NCBI RefSeq assembly: GCF_010993705.1
Contig: NZ_WOFO01000002.1
Coordinates: forward strand, 372,001-436,000
From: Cyclobacterium sp. SYSU L10401
GTDB taxonomy: Bacteria; Bacteroidota; Bacteroidia; Cytophagales; Cyclobacteriaceae
Direction: 5' to 3'
DNA: 64,000 nucleotides
Within the stretch, counting starts at the first letter, position 1, and every line of letters starts with the position of its first letter. The notes below the pieces were generated by a model. The model worked only from the letters and a program-made list of their open reading frames with translations. It was not told the origin of the DNA and did not search any database. Of this stretch, positions 42,373 through 49,666 are shown one piece after another. Both the position numbers and the translations under genes were made by a program.

Positions 42373-45083
42373 TAAAAGTCCTCCGATTTCGTATATTTTC
42401 TTCGGATGGTTTTTTCAAGGGACACCAGCACAAACAGGCCCACACCTGCCCCCAACACCCTAATCCAGGAATCCAGGCCAATGGGGGCCGAGTGGAACAA
42501 GGCATTCATCACCGGCGCATGAATAAATACAAGTTGGAGCAGCAACATGGTGAAGGCCCCCACATACACCCATTTGTTGGAAAACCAGCCGATTTCGCGG
42601 ACCGATCTTCGCAAAGAGCGGCAGTTAAACAGGTAGAAGCCTTCCAGCACGATAAATACCGTGGTGGCCACCGTCTGGGCTTCGGCCAGGCTGGCTCCCA
42701 GGGATAACTCGTAACGAAACAGCAAAAACGAACTGAGCATCAGCAAGGTCCCGACCAAGAGAGTCCGCATGATCAGGGGAAAGGTAAGGATGGGTTTGTC
42801 CGAGGGGACGGGGGGTCGGTCCATGATGCCCTTTTCCTTGGGTTCGAAGGTAAGCATCAAGCCCAGCAACACGGCAGTGGTCATGTTGATCCAGAGAATC
42901 TGCACCGGGGCCAGCGGCAATTGGGTACTAAAGGCAATGCTGGCAAGGATGACCAGGGCCTCTCCCAGGTTGGTCGGAAGGGTCCATACAATAAACTTGG
43001 TCAGGTTGTCCAAGACCCCCCTTCCCTCTTCCACTGCGGCCTCAATGGAAGCGAAATTGTCATCTGTAAGCAACATATCGGAAGCATCTTTGGCAACTTC
43101 TGTACCTGTAATACCCATGGCTATTCCGATATTGGCCTGCTTTAAGGCCGGCCCGTCGTTGACGCCGTCACCGGTCATGGCCACCACCTTGCCACTGGCC
43201 TGCAGGGCTTTTACCAGCCGGAGCTTCTGATCCGGGCTGACCCGGGCAAAGACCGCCACCGCTCCGGCCACTTCCTGCAATTCCTCGTCCGAGAATCCCT
43301 GCAGTTCCAGCCCGGTAAGGGCCAGGAGTCTTCCGTTTTCGGTTTGGCCCCGGATCCCAAGTTGCTCGGCGATGTTGGCTGCGGTAAGGGCATGGTCGCC
43401 GGTGATCATTTTTACCTGTATGCCAGCCTGCTGACAAAGAGATACGGCATCTACCGCTTCTTTTCTCGGCGGATCAATCATGCCCTGAAGTCCGGTAAAG
43501 ACCATGCCTTCGGACAGGTCCTGCTGGTCCAGTTGCCGTTGGTCAGGCTCGCTGATTTTGAAGGCAAAGGCCAGGACCCGCAGGCCTTCTGCAGCCAATT
43601 GATCGGCGGCCTGCTGAACAGCGGAAAAATCTAGGGGAACGATTTCTCCGGTTTTGTCCAGCGCCCGATCCGCACAGCGGAGCACCGACTCCACCGATCC
43701 CTTTAAGAAAATCACCGTCTGATCTTCGTGCCGGTGCAGGCTGCCCATGTATTGGTTTTCGGATTGAAAGGGAACCTCGTCCAGGCGGGGATATTGCGGA
43801 TCGATTTGCTGCCGGGAGATACCGGCTTTTTCGGCGGCACTGATCAGCGCTGCCTCGGTGGGATCGCCCTCCACCGTCCACCGCTCCCCTTCTTCCACAA
43901 TGCGGCTATTGGAGCAAAGCAGCCCTGCGGTCAGCACCTGCTGCAAGGCCGGCTTTTCGGAAAGGCCCACCGTTTGCCCGTTAAAAAGCACGTTTCCTTC
44001 CGGATTGTAGCCTATCCCGGTAAGCTCAAAAGCCTCCCAGCCGGCCAGGATTTTTTGAACCGTCATTTGGTTTTCGGTGAGCGTTCCGGTTTTATCCGAG
44101 CAGATCACGTTGGCGCTGCCCAAGGTTTCCACCGCTACCAGTTTGCGGATAATGGCCCGCCTTTTGGCCATCTGGGCCACGCCAATGGCCAGCATGATGG
44201 TCACCGCTGCCGGAAGGCCCTCGGGTATGGCACCCACCATCAGTGCCACGGCCACCATAAAGGCATCGGCCAGGCTCTCTCCCCGCAGGTAGGCCAGGGC
44301 AAGGATCAGCAGGGCCAGGCTCAAAATGACCCAAAGTAAAGTATGACTGAATTTTTTGATTTTAAGGGTCAGGGGGGTATCCAGTTCTTCCGCAGAAGCG
44401 ATGGATTGGTTGATCTTGCCTACCTCCGTGCGGTCACCGGTAGCCACTACCAGGCCCTTCCCCGTTCCGTAGGTCACTACCGTGGTGGCAAAGCCCATGT
44501 TGTGGCGATCACCCAGCAGGGCATCCCCAGCTGTGGACTCCGGATTTTTTTCGGTGGCCACCGACTCTCCGGTCAGGGCCGATTCGTCCACCTGCAGGTT
44601 TTTGACGGCGAACAGGCGCAGGTCGGCGGGGATTTTATCCCCCGGCTGCACCAACACGATATCCCCGGGAACCAGGCCCAGGCTGTTTATTTCTGACTGC
44701 CTGCCGTCACGAATGACGGTGGCCCGTGTGCTCATGCTTTTGGATAGCGCATCGATGGCCTTCAGGGCCTTGGTTTCCTGTACATAACCAATGATGGAGT
44801 TGATCAGCACCACGGCAAATATGACGGCGGCATCGGTGTATTCCTCCAGGAGCAAGGTGAGGGCGGTAGCGCCCAGCAAAATATAAATCAGGGGTTGGTG
44901 AAATTGAAGCAAAAAGCGAACGAGGCTGCTCTGGCTTTTTTTGGTGGTGATCCGGTTTTCCCCGTACTGCTGCAAACGTGCCTGTACCTCATCGGGCGAA
45001 AGGCCCTGTTGCAGGTTGGTTTTCAGCGCTTCTGCTACCTGCTTGTAGCTTTGTGTATGCCAGTGGTGCTGCTTGTGTTCCAT
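42372..45083 (-). CDS. Cation-transporting P-type ATPase, type II (Ca2+/PMR1-like)
   Basis: A 903-aa P-type ATPase. An N-terminal cation-ATPase domain (SYKQVAEALKTNLQQGLSPD) is followed by ten predicted membrane segments. The A-domain motif LTGES, TM4 motif PEGLP (Glu ligand of type II pumps), phosphorylation site DKTGTLT, nucleotide-binding blocks with KGSVE, and the hinge TGDGVNDGPALK are all present. The C-terminal six-helix half (WINMTTAVLLGLMLTFEP) is complete. These features fit bacterial Ca2+ or Mn2+ pumps of the SERCA/PMR1 group. Start at 45081-45083 (MEHKQHHWH); a longer frame upstream is not conserved. It is monocistronic. Confidence 0.93.
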   Translation of the reverse strand: MEHKQHHWHTQSYKQVAEALKTNLQQGLSPDEVQARLQQYGENRITTKKSQSSLVRFLLQFHQPLIYILLGATALTLLLEEYTDAAVIFAVVLINSIIGYVQETKALKAIDALSKSMSTRATVIRDGRQSEINSLGLVPGDIVLVQPGDKIPADLRLFAVKNLQVDESALTGESVATEKNPESTAGDALLGDRHNMGFATTVVTYGTGKGLVVATGDRTEVGKINQSIASAEELDTPLTLKIKKFSHTLLWVILSLALLILALAYLRGESLADAFMVAVALMVGAIPEGLPAAVTIMLAIGVAQMAKRRAIIRKLVAVETLGSANVICSDKTGTLTENQMTVQKILAGWEAFELTGIGYNPEGNVLFNGQTVGLSEKPALQQVLTAGLLCSNSRIVEEGERWTVEGDPTEAALISAAEKAGISRQQIDPQYPRLDEVPFQSENQYMGSLHRHEDQTVIFLKGSVESVLRCADRALDKTGEIVPLDFSAVQQAADQLAAEGLRVLAFAFKISEPDQRQLDQQDLSEGMVFTGLQGMIDPPRKEAVDAVSLCQQAGIQVKMITGDHALTAANIAEQLGIRGQTENGRLLALTGLELQGFSDEELQEVAGAVAVFARVSPDQKLRLVKALQASGKVVAMTGDGVNDGPALKQANIGIAMGITGTEVAKDASDMLLTDDNFASIEAAVEEGRGVLDNLTKFIVWTLPTNLGEALVILASIAFSTQLPLAPVQILWINMTTAVLLGLMLTFEPKEKGIMDRPPVPSDKPILTFPLIMRTLLVGTLLMLSSFLLFRYELSLGASLAEAQTVATTVFIVLEGFYLFNCRSLRRSVREIGWFSNKWVYVGAFTMLLLQLVFIHAPVMNALFHSAPIGLDSWIRVLGAGVGLFVLVSLEKTIRRKYTKSEDF

Positions 45084-45196
45084 TCCTATTTTAATTAACC
45101 AAAAGTCGAAAAAACCAATGGTGAATATACCCCAAAAAATAGAACGAATCAAACGAAGACACTTTTCCCGGAGCGAAGCGTTGAGTTGAAATTTAC

Positions 45197-45230
45197 GGAA
45201 TTCAAAAGCCTTACCGTCCTTCAGCCCGAT
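45197..45230 (+). repeat. 34-bp dispersed repeat, copy 1
   Basis: The segment starting GGAATTCAAAAGCC and ending CAGCCCGAT recurs at 49493-49526 with only two mismatches. Both copies are intergenic. It is part of the 265-bp gap between the ATPase and ParD genes, which otherwise shows nothing clear. Confidence 0.6.
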
Positions 45231-45348
45231 TGCATGCAATGCTCACAAATACCGGCTAGTTTGCATGCCTTCCGACGAACCTATATTTTTCGGCTTCCTT
45301 GGGATTACACCAAAAAGGCGATAATTTTACAGCATAATTGCAGCAGAT

Positions 45349-45618
45349 ATGGGTAGAAAAACAATCGATTTTGGAGAGACCTTAGATCGGTATATTGATT
45401 TGGCCGTAAAGCAGGGTGGGTATAAAACCGAACCTGAATACCTACGGTATTTGGTTCGCAAAGATGAGGAGCACAACAGGGAGTTTTTGATTACCAAAGC
45501 GGCCATTCAGGAAGGGCTCGAGAGTGGTGTCCGTTCTAATATCAGGACTGCAGAAGAGATCGTGAAATTTGCCAAAAAAAGAACGCTGGGAAAAACCGAT
45601 GTAAAACAGCATGGCTAA
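45349..45618 (+). CDS. ParD-like antitoxin
   Basis: An 89-aa antitoxin. MGRKTIDFGETLDRYIDLAV is the ribbon and first helix of a ParD-like RHH domain. TEPEYLRYLVRKDEEHNRE and the C-terminal IQEGLESGVRSNIRTAEEIV are the typical toxin-binding helices. The ParE gene should follow, and its ATG does overlap the last codons of this gene (8 bp, 45611-45618), but ParE is destroyed after 17 residues. The antitoxin itself looks intact. Confidence 0.88.
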   Translation: MGRKTIDFGETLDRYIDLAVKQGGYKTEPEYLRYLVRKDEEHNREFLITKAAIQEGLESGVRSNIRTAEEIVKFAKKRTLGKTDVKQHG

Positions 45619-45706
45619 TTACGTTTTGCCTGTCAAGGCAGACGAAGATATGGACCGTATTGATACCAAATTGAATTTTCATCCAAATCCTGCCTGCCAA
45701 TTATAG
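45611..45706 (+). pseudogene. N-terminal stub of ParE toxin
   Basis: Seventeen codons read MANYVLPVKADEDMDRI, the standard ParE N-terminus in this family. The frame then leaves the family (DTKLNFHPNPACQ) and stops at 45704-45706. The lost C-terminus is found just beyond in inverted orientation. Confidence 0.85.
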
Positions 45707-45755
45707 CCATGATTTCTACCGCATTGTTTTCAATTCTGAAATAGATGCTATCAGC
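45675..45755 (-). pseudogene. C-terminal part of ParE toxin, inverted
   Basis: On the minus strand, 27 codons read ADSIYFRIENNAVEIMAIIG followed by RQDLDEN, the C-terminal strands of ParE. It faces the N-terminal stub and is bounded on its other side by the palindromic repeat at 45756. About 50 middle residues are missing. An inversion plus deletion of one original gene explains the arrangement. Confidence 0.75.
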
Positions 45756-46019
45756 TCCAAAACCATTGTGTTCACAAAAAATACGACCCCGCTGGGGTCT
45801 TGGGTTATTCCTATCGCTTCGTGCTATAAACATGTGACCTCTCCGAGGTCTTCGCTTATCAACCCCTTACCATCCAACGCTACCAAGCATTGCCCAAGTA
45901 AAATCTGTTGGGTAACGTCCATCCACAATGCCCATTCACTACCCGATCCCAGAGGGATCATAGGTTTATAGCAATACGTACATTAATTCCACGGCACGAC
46001 CCCAATCGGGTCGAATTCT
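45756..46019. repeat. Palindrome-array repeat, copy A
   Basis: About 264 bp, colinear with copy B at 47032-47297. Four palindromes occur in order: GACCCC-gct-GGGGTC (45785-45799), GACCTC-tcc-GAGGTC (45836-45850), GATCCC-aga-GGGATC (45945-45959), CGACCC-n5-GGGTCG (45997-46013). GCTATAAAC before the second and GTTTATAGC after the third are reverse complements, so those two units point in opposite directions. It contains no coding frame of its own. It looks like a REP/BIME-like or MITE-like element. Confidence 0.8.
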
Positions 46020-46095
46020 CCTCCGTTCTACCTTTCCCAAAAATGATGGGCATTCAACAATAAAATTGGATCGCTTCAATAAATCTATCCTTTTC

Positions 46096-46129
46096 GGCTT
46101 TGGCGAGACCTTAGACCGGTACATTGATT
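46096..46129 (+). pseudogene. Fragment of a second ParD gene
   Basis: Thirty-four bases encoding GFGETLDRYID match the start of the intact ParD gene (45367-45400) at 29 of 34 positions. There is no start codon and the frame breaks right after. It lies between repeat copy A and the MntA gene. Confidence 0.65.
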
Positions 46130-46174
46130 GCAGTACCTGTGAAGGAGGTCGTAGGTAATATTTTAAATTTCACC

Positions 46175-46182
46175 TATCTTTG
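46175..46182 (+). promoter_or_regulatory. TAnnTTTG -7 box 4 bp before the MntA start codon
   Basis: TATCTTTG ends 4 bp before the ATG at 46187. With normal spacing, transcription would begin at or next to the A of the start codon, so the MntA/HepT mRNA would be leaderless or nearly so. The -33 box is not clear. Confidence 0.45.
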
Positions 46183-46186
46183 AAAT

Positions 46187-46495
46187 ATGACTGAATTGAT
46201 TCAAAATAAACTAGATGAAATAATTGCAGCGTGTAAGCAACATCACGTTGAGGCTATTTCTGTATTTGGATCAGCTGCAAAAAATACCATACATGAAGAG
46301 AGCGATATAGACCTGCTGGTTGAATTTTCCGATGATATTGATGTCTTGGAATATGCCGACAACTACTTTTCTTTGTTAGATCAGCTTCAAGAAATTCTTA
46401 GTAGAAAAGTAGATCTTGTGTCCAGCAAATCACTTAAGAACCCCGTACTAAAAGAACAGGTTCTTAAGTCAAAAGTGAAATTGTATGCAGCCTAA
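46187..46495 (+). CDS. mntA: MNT-domain nucleotidyltransferase, MntA-type antitoxin
   Basis: A 102-aa minimal nucleotidyltransferase. The GS-x10-DxD catalytic pattern is complete: G28, S29, then D40 and D42 in ESDIDLLVEF. In characterised MntA/HepT pairs this enzyme transfers AMP units onto a tyrosine of HepT and so inactivates it. The gene overlaps the HepT gene by 11 bp, the standard order. It has a possible leaderless promoter just upstream. Confidence 0.9.
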   Translation: MTELIQNKLDEIIAACKQHHVEAISVFGSAAKNTIHEESDIDLLVEFSDDIDVLEYADNYFSLLDQLQEILSRKVDLVSSKSLKNPVLKEQVLKSKVKLYAA

Positions 46496-46823
46496 ACTAC
46501 TCAAATACATGCTAGATATTGAAAGCGTTATTGAGGAGATTGAATCTATTAAGCAAAAAACCCAAAACGACTTCCGAAATTTTTCTGATGATATCATTTT
46601 GCAGCGGGCAGTTGAGCGGGATTTAGAGATCATCGGAGAAGCGACAAGGAAAATGATGGAGATCAACCCAGCCCTCCAAATTACCGCTTCTAAAAACATC
46701 ATCGGATTAAGAAACATTATTTCGCACGCTTATGACTCGATTGAACCTGAGATGTTGTGGGCAATAATTCAAAAGAACATTCCTGTTTTAGCTGATGAAA
46801 TTCGAAAAATAAAAGATAAATAA
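46485..46823 (+). CDS. hepT: HEPN-domain RNase toxin, HepT (DUF86)
   Basis: A 112-aa all-helical HEPN protein of the DUF86 family. The catalytic motif R-x4-H-x-Y is present as R76 (RNIIS), H81 and Y83 (HAY). Y83 is the residue AMPylated by MntA partners in studied systems. The N-terminal helices (KYMLDIESVIEEIESIKQK) and the ERDLEIIGEATRKM block are typical. It appears intact and should be an RNase toxin held inactive by the upstream nucleotidyltransferase. Confidence 0.9.
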   Translation: MQPKLLKYMLDIESVIEEIESIKQKTQNDFRNFSDDIILQRAVERDLEIIGEATRKMMEINPALQITASKNIIGLRNIISHAYDSIEPEMLWAIIQKNIPVLADEIRKIKDK

Positions 46824-47031
46824 TCACTGGTTTTCTTTTCAGACCAAATCAACTTTAACCGTATCATGGAGAATGATCCAATGCCCCACCTGGGTGTAGA
46901 ATCCACTACATCCAACTATCTCTTACCTCCTTTGCACTCGTAAACTGTTTTAAGCCATTTGCAATGGCCTAAGATTTAACCAAAAAGCAAACAAAATTCC
47001 GAACACTTTTTGGCCGAAATTTGAAGGAGGT

Positions 47032-47297
47032 TCCAAAACCATTGTGATCCCGAAAAATACGACCCCGATGGGGTCGTGAGTTTCTCCTATCGCATCCAGG
47101 CTATAAACATGCGACCTCTCCGAGGTCTTACCTTGTCCAATATTCATCCTGCCAAACGCTACAAGCATTGCCAAAGCCAAATCTTTTGAGGAACGTCCAT
47201 CCACAATGCCCATTCACTACCCGATCCCAAAGGGATCATAGGTTTATAGCAATACGTACATCCATTCCACGGCACGACCCTAACAGGGTAGAATTCT
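47032..47297. repeat. Palindrome-array repeat, copy B
   Basis: About 266 bp, colinear with copy A. Palindromes are GACCCC-gat-GGGGTC (47061-47075), GACCTC-tcc-GAGGTC (47113-47127), GATCCC-aaa-GGGATC (47223-47237) and CGACCC-n5-GGGTAG (47275-47291, one mismatch in the arms). Loop bases differ between copies while nearly all arm bases are kept. Its right end lies inside the 3' half of a ParD-like gene on the minus strand. Confidence 0.8.
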
Positions 47298-47440
47298 TCT
47301 CCAATCTGCCTTTGTTGTTCACGTGCTTGTCGGATTAAATCGTTGACGAGCTCACTTTTGCTGGAATACTCTTCCCTATCGACCTGGGCTTTGAGCCAAT
47401 CGTCGTTTGGTTTGGTTAAAGAAATACGCTGTCTTGCCAT
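47159..47440 (-). CDS. ParD-like antitoxin with its C-terminus replaced by repeat B
   Basis: Residues 1-48 read as a standard ParD-family RHH antitoxin: MARQRISLTKPNDDWLKAQ, then EEYSSKSELVNDLIRQARE and QQRQIGEEF. From there the frame runs straight into the palindromic repeat (FYPVRVVPWNGCTYCYKP, SGSEWALWMDVPQK) and ends after 93 codons. The normal C-terminal toxin-binding helices (about 30 residues) are absent, and no ParE gene follows. DNA binding could survive; toxin binding should not. Call it a broken or chimeric antitoxin. Confidence 0.7.
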   Translation of the reverse strand: MARQRISLTKPNDDWLKAQVDREEYSSKSELVNDLIRQAREQQRQIGEEFYPVRVVPWNGCTYCYKPMIPLGSGSEWALWMDVPQKIWLWQCL

Positions 47441-47599
47441 GGTTTTATTCTTTACTGGAATTGTTGATGCAACATTACATCATTTCAGTACCAAAAATAA
47501 TTCTATCCCTATTTTGTCGTCTACTATATTTCTAAAAAAAATCCGGCCAAATTTTTTCACCTTAAAAGGTAATGCCATTTGTGTTGATTAGTGGCACGT

Positions 47600-49258
47600 T
47601 CACCCCTCCTCCACAATGACCACCGAATCGGTATACTGCCAGGGACTGATCAGTTCCATCCAGCCGGACCAGTTCCTGCTGCCTTGCTCCCGGTACTCGC
47701 CGGTGAAAATATTGAACCAGGTGATTTTCATCTTTCCACTGTCCGGCTTGGGAAGCACTGCATTGACCCGCTCGCTGTCTTTGGAAATAAACATCAGGTA
47801 CAAGCCCTCCCCATTGCTTAACGCATAGCCATTGGTGGCCAGGTTGTCCGTTCCTACCCGGCTATTGGTAGTAATCTTGGGATAGCTGGGTTGCAGCTCG
47901 TTGAAGTTGTATCGGGTAAACAGGCCGGCGAGGTGCTTGTAGTAGTCAAACCGCGGCGGCTCAAAATCCTGTCCCTCCGCAAAAGGATCGTGGACCACGA
48001 TGTTCCAGGAGCTGTTCTGCCAGTAATAGGAACCGTACACCCCGGCAAATACGCATTCGTAGGTCCGCACCAGGCAGGTTTCGGGGCTGGTATAATTGCC
48101 GACAAATGTTTGGTAGGGGCCAGTTTCGTAGCCCCCGTGTTCGATGTTGACCACCGGCTTACCGGCATGAACGGCCCTTCCCTCCAGCATCAGGGAATAC
48201 AGATTGGAACGCCAACTCTGAATGGAAATAAAATCCACCAGCTCCCCGTAACGGGAATTGAATTCGTAATCGTGCACGGTGATCAATCGGTTGTATCGGT
48301 CCTTTTCCCGAATCCGGCGAATCCGTTCCTGAATGTAGGGCGGATCGGCCCGCTCGTAATCCAGTGCTTCTTTGGAAACATCCCAGATCACGTTGGAAAA
48401 GGCCTGGTAGCGGTGAATGATGTAGTCAAAATACAGGTTGTCCCCATGGGAGTACATTTCCGGCCAGTTGACCAATTTGTTCCAGACATAAATCATCAAG
48501 TGGGCATCCAACCCTTTGCGTTGCATGCTGGCCAGCACCCGGTCCCAATGCTGAAAAAGGTCCAGGTTCAGGCGACTAAAATCGGGGTTTTCATTGCTGC
48601 CTTCCCAGGCGGTATAGGGTGGTTTGCCGTAGAAGTACTTTTCCGGCACATCCTCGGCCACTCCCCAACCCACATCGTAGGCGTAGATATTTGCCACCAC
48701 ATGATTGAATCCGTTTGCTTTGACCTGATCCAATAGTTGCTCGGTGTTGGGCAGGCCTGCTTCGTTGCCGTAGTCCAGGGCAAACAGCCAATCCAGTTCA
48801 AATGCCAGCATAAAATGGGGATCGCCGTTCTCGTAGGCAAAGGCCTGGGGATTTTCCGGATCGATGCCCACCGCTCCTTTTTGCTCGGGCCGGGAGTTGG
48901 GTTGCACCTGTAGTTCCCCGGTCCGTCCACTGAGTTTGGGTTCGGAGGAATAGGTGACAAAGTGCCAGGTGCCTTGCTCGGCAGCCGAAAAGCGGCTGAT
49001 CCATTCGTTTCCGCCATTGTAAAAGCCGGTAAGATCCAGGACCTGCCCATCGGGTCCGGTATAAATGGCCCCGAATGTGATGTCAAAGGGATTGGTGCCG
49101 GGATCGATTTTGGCGGAAAAGACGATATCGTTTACCTGCCATTGATCGATTTGTAGCAAGGCTCCCTTTTTGAACGGGGAATTTTGGATTTGAGCTATAG
49201 AAAAGGATGGGAGGATCAGTAATCCTACAAAAACGAAAGAAAAAGCTTTTTTCAACAT
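47600..49258 (-). CDS. Exported DUF5060/DUF4038-type putative glycoside hydrolase
   Basis: A 552-aa exported protein with a signal peptide (FVFVGLLILPSFSIAQ). Residues about 30-120 form the DUF5060 beta-sandwich (WQVNDIVFSAKIDPGTNPFD, TGFYNGGNEWISRFSAAEQG). A TIM barrel follows from about 150 (DPHFMLAFELDWLFALDYG, NGFNHVVANIYAYDVGWG, FQHWDRVLASMQRKGLDAHL). Late barrel blocks are NVIWDVSKEALDYERADPPY, FISIQSWRS and PVVNIEHGGYETGP. The Glu in SKEA and in IEHGG are plausible catalytic acids. A small C-terminal beta-domain ends the protein. Relatives act on plant or algal polysaccharides; the exact specificity is unknown. Confidence 0.78.
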   Translation of the reverse strand: MLKKAFSFVFVGLLILPSFSIAQIQNSPFKKGALLQIDQWQVNDIVFSAKIDPGTNPFDITFGAIYTGPDGQVLDLTGFYNGGNEWISRFSAAEQGTWHFVTYSSEPKLSGRTGELQVQPNSRPEQKGAVGIDPENPQAFAYENGDPHFMLAFELDWLFALDYGNEAGLPNTEQLLDQVKANGFNHVVANIYAYDVGWGVAEDVPEKYFYGKPPYTAWEGSNENPDFSRLNLDLFQHWDRVLASMQRKGLDAHLMIYVWNKLVNWPEMYSHGDNLYFDYIIHRYQAFSNVIWDVSKEALDYERADPPYIQERIRRIREKDRYNRLITVHDYEFNSRYGELVDFISIQSWRSNLYSLMLEGRAVHAGKPVVNIEHGGYETGPYQTFVGNYTSPETCLVRTYECVFAGVYGSYYWQNSSWNIVVHDPFAEGQDFEPPRFDYYKHLAGLFTRYNFNELQPSYPKITTNSRVGTDNLATNGYALSNGEGLYLMFISKDSERVNAVLPKPDSGKMKITWFNIFTGEYREQGSRNWSGWMELISPWQYTDSVVIVEEG

Positions 49259-49448
49259 GATCCAATCAGCTATATTTTATGTATACGGTATACTTTTTTA
49301 AATATAAGCCATTTTATGCTGATGACCGAAAAATACCTGGGTTTTAATTCGGTTACCTGGTAGCAACTTGTGTAGGTAGCTGGGGATACGAAAGGGTTGG
49401 TGGTTTGTGTAGGTTCGAATGGTCGGGATGGGCTCGAAAAAAAACCTT

Positions 49449-49470
49449 TCCCTCCGCCGCGGCGGAGGGA
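49449..49470. repeat. 22-bp perfect palindrome, GC-rich
   Basis: TCCCTCCGCCG followed by its exact reverse complement CGGCGGAGGGA. There is no spacer, so as RNA it would lose a few centre pairs to the loop. It resembles REP-type palindromes scattered between genes. Confidence 0.6.
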
Positions 49471-49492
49471 TTTGTGCGCATTCGGGTGTGCT

Positions 49493-49526
49493 GGAATTCC
49501 AAAGCCTTGCCGTCCTTCAGCCCGAT
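49493..49526 (+). repeat. 34-bp dispersed repeat, copy 2
   Basis: Same sequence as 45197-45230 except C for A at position 8 and G for A at position 17. It lies 22 bp after the GC-rich palindrome. Confidence 0.6.
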
Positions 49527-49574
49527 AAAAATATCTGCGGTCAGCAGCAGATCTCCATTTCAGCAAATGCCAAA

Positions 49575-49618
49575 GGGAGGCTGAGCCTCTCCCGATCAGT
49601 GTCGGGAGGGATTTTTTT
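49575..49618 (+). terminator. Double hairpin with T-run (orphan terminator-like structure)
   Basis: GGGAGGCT-g-AGCCTCtCCC is followed by CTCCCGA-tcagtg-TCGGGAG (49589-49608) and then seven T. The second hairpin plus T-run is a textbook plus-strand intrinsic terminator, but no plus-strand gene precedes it. It may belong to the repeat element. Confidence 0.45.
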
Positions 49619-49666
49619 GCGTAAACTTCAATAAATCTGTGCTTTAAGTAATGAATAAAAACCGAT

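Larger units (their letters stand above)
49259..49666. repeat. 408-bp intergenic stretch rich in repeats and hairpins
   Basis: No gene is supported. It holds a long GC-rich palindrome (49449-49470), copy 2 of a 34-bp dispersed repeat (49493-49526) and a double hairpin with a T-run (49575-49618). The composition contrasts with the AT-rich flanks, suggesting an inserted repeat element. Confidence 0.5.

Noticed and set aside
45633-45833. 66-codon minus-strand frame through the ParE region as an intact gene
   Set aside because: Only its central part is ParE-like (C-terminal strands); both ends run into the repeat and the N-terminal stub, so it is a rearranged fragment.
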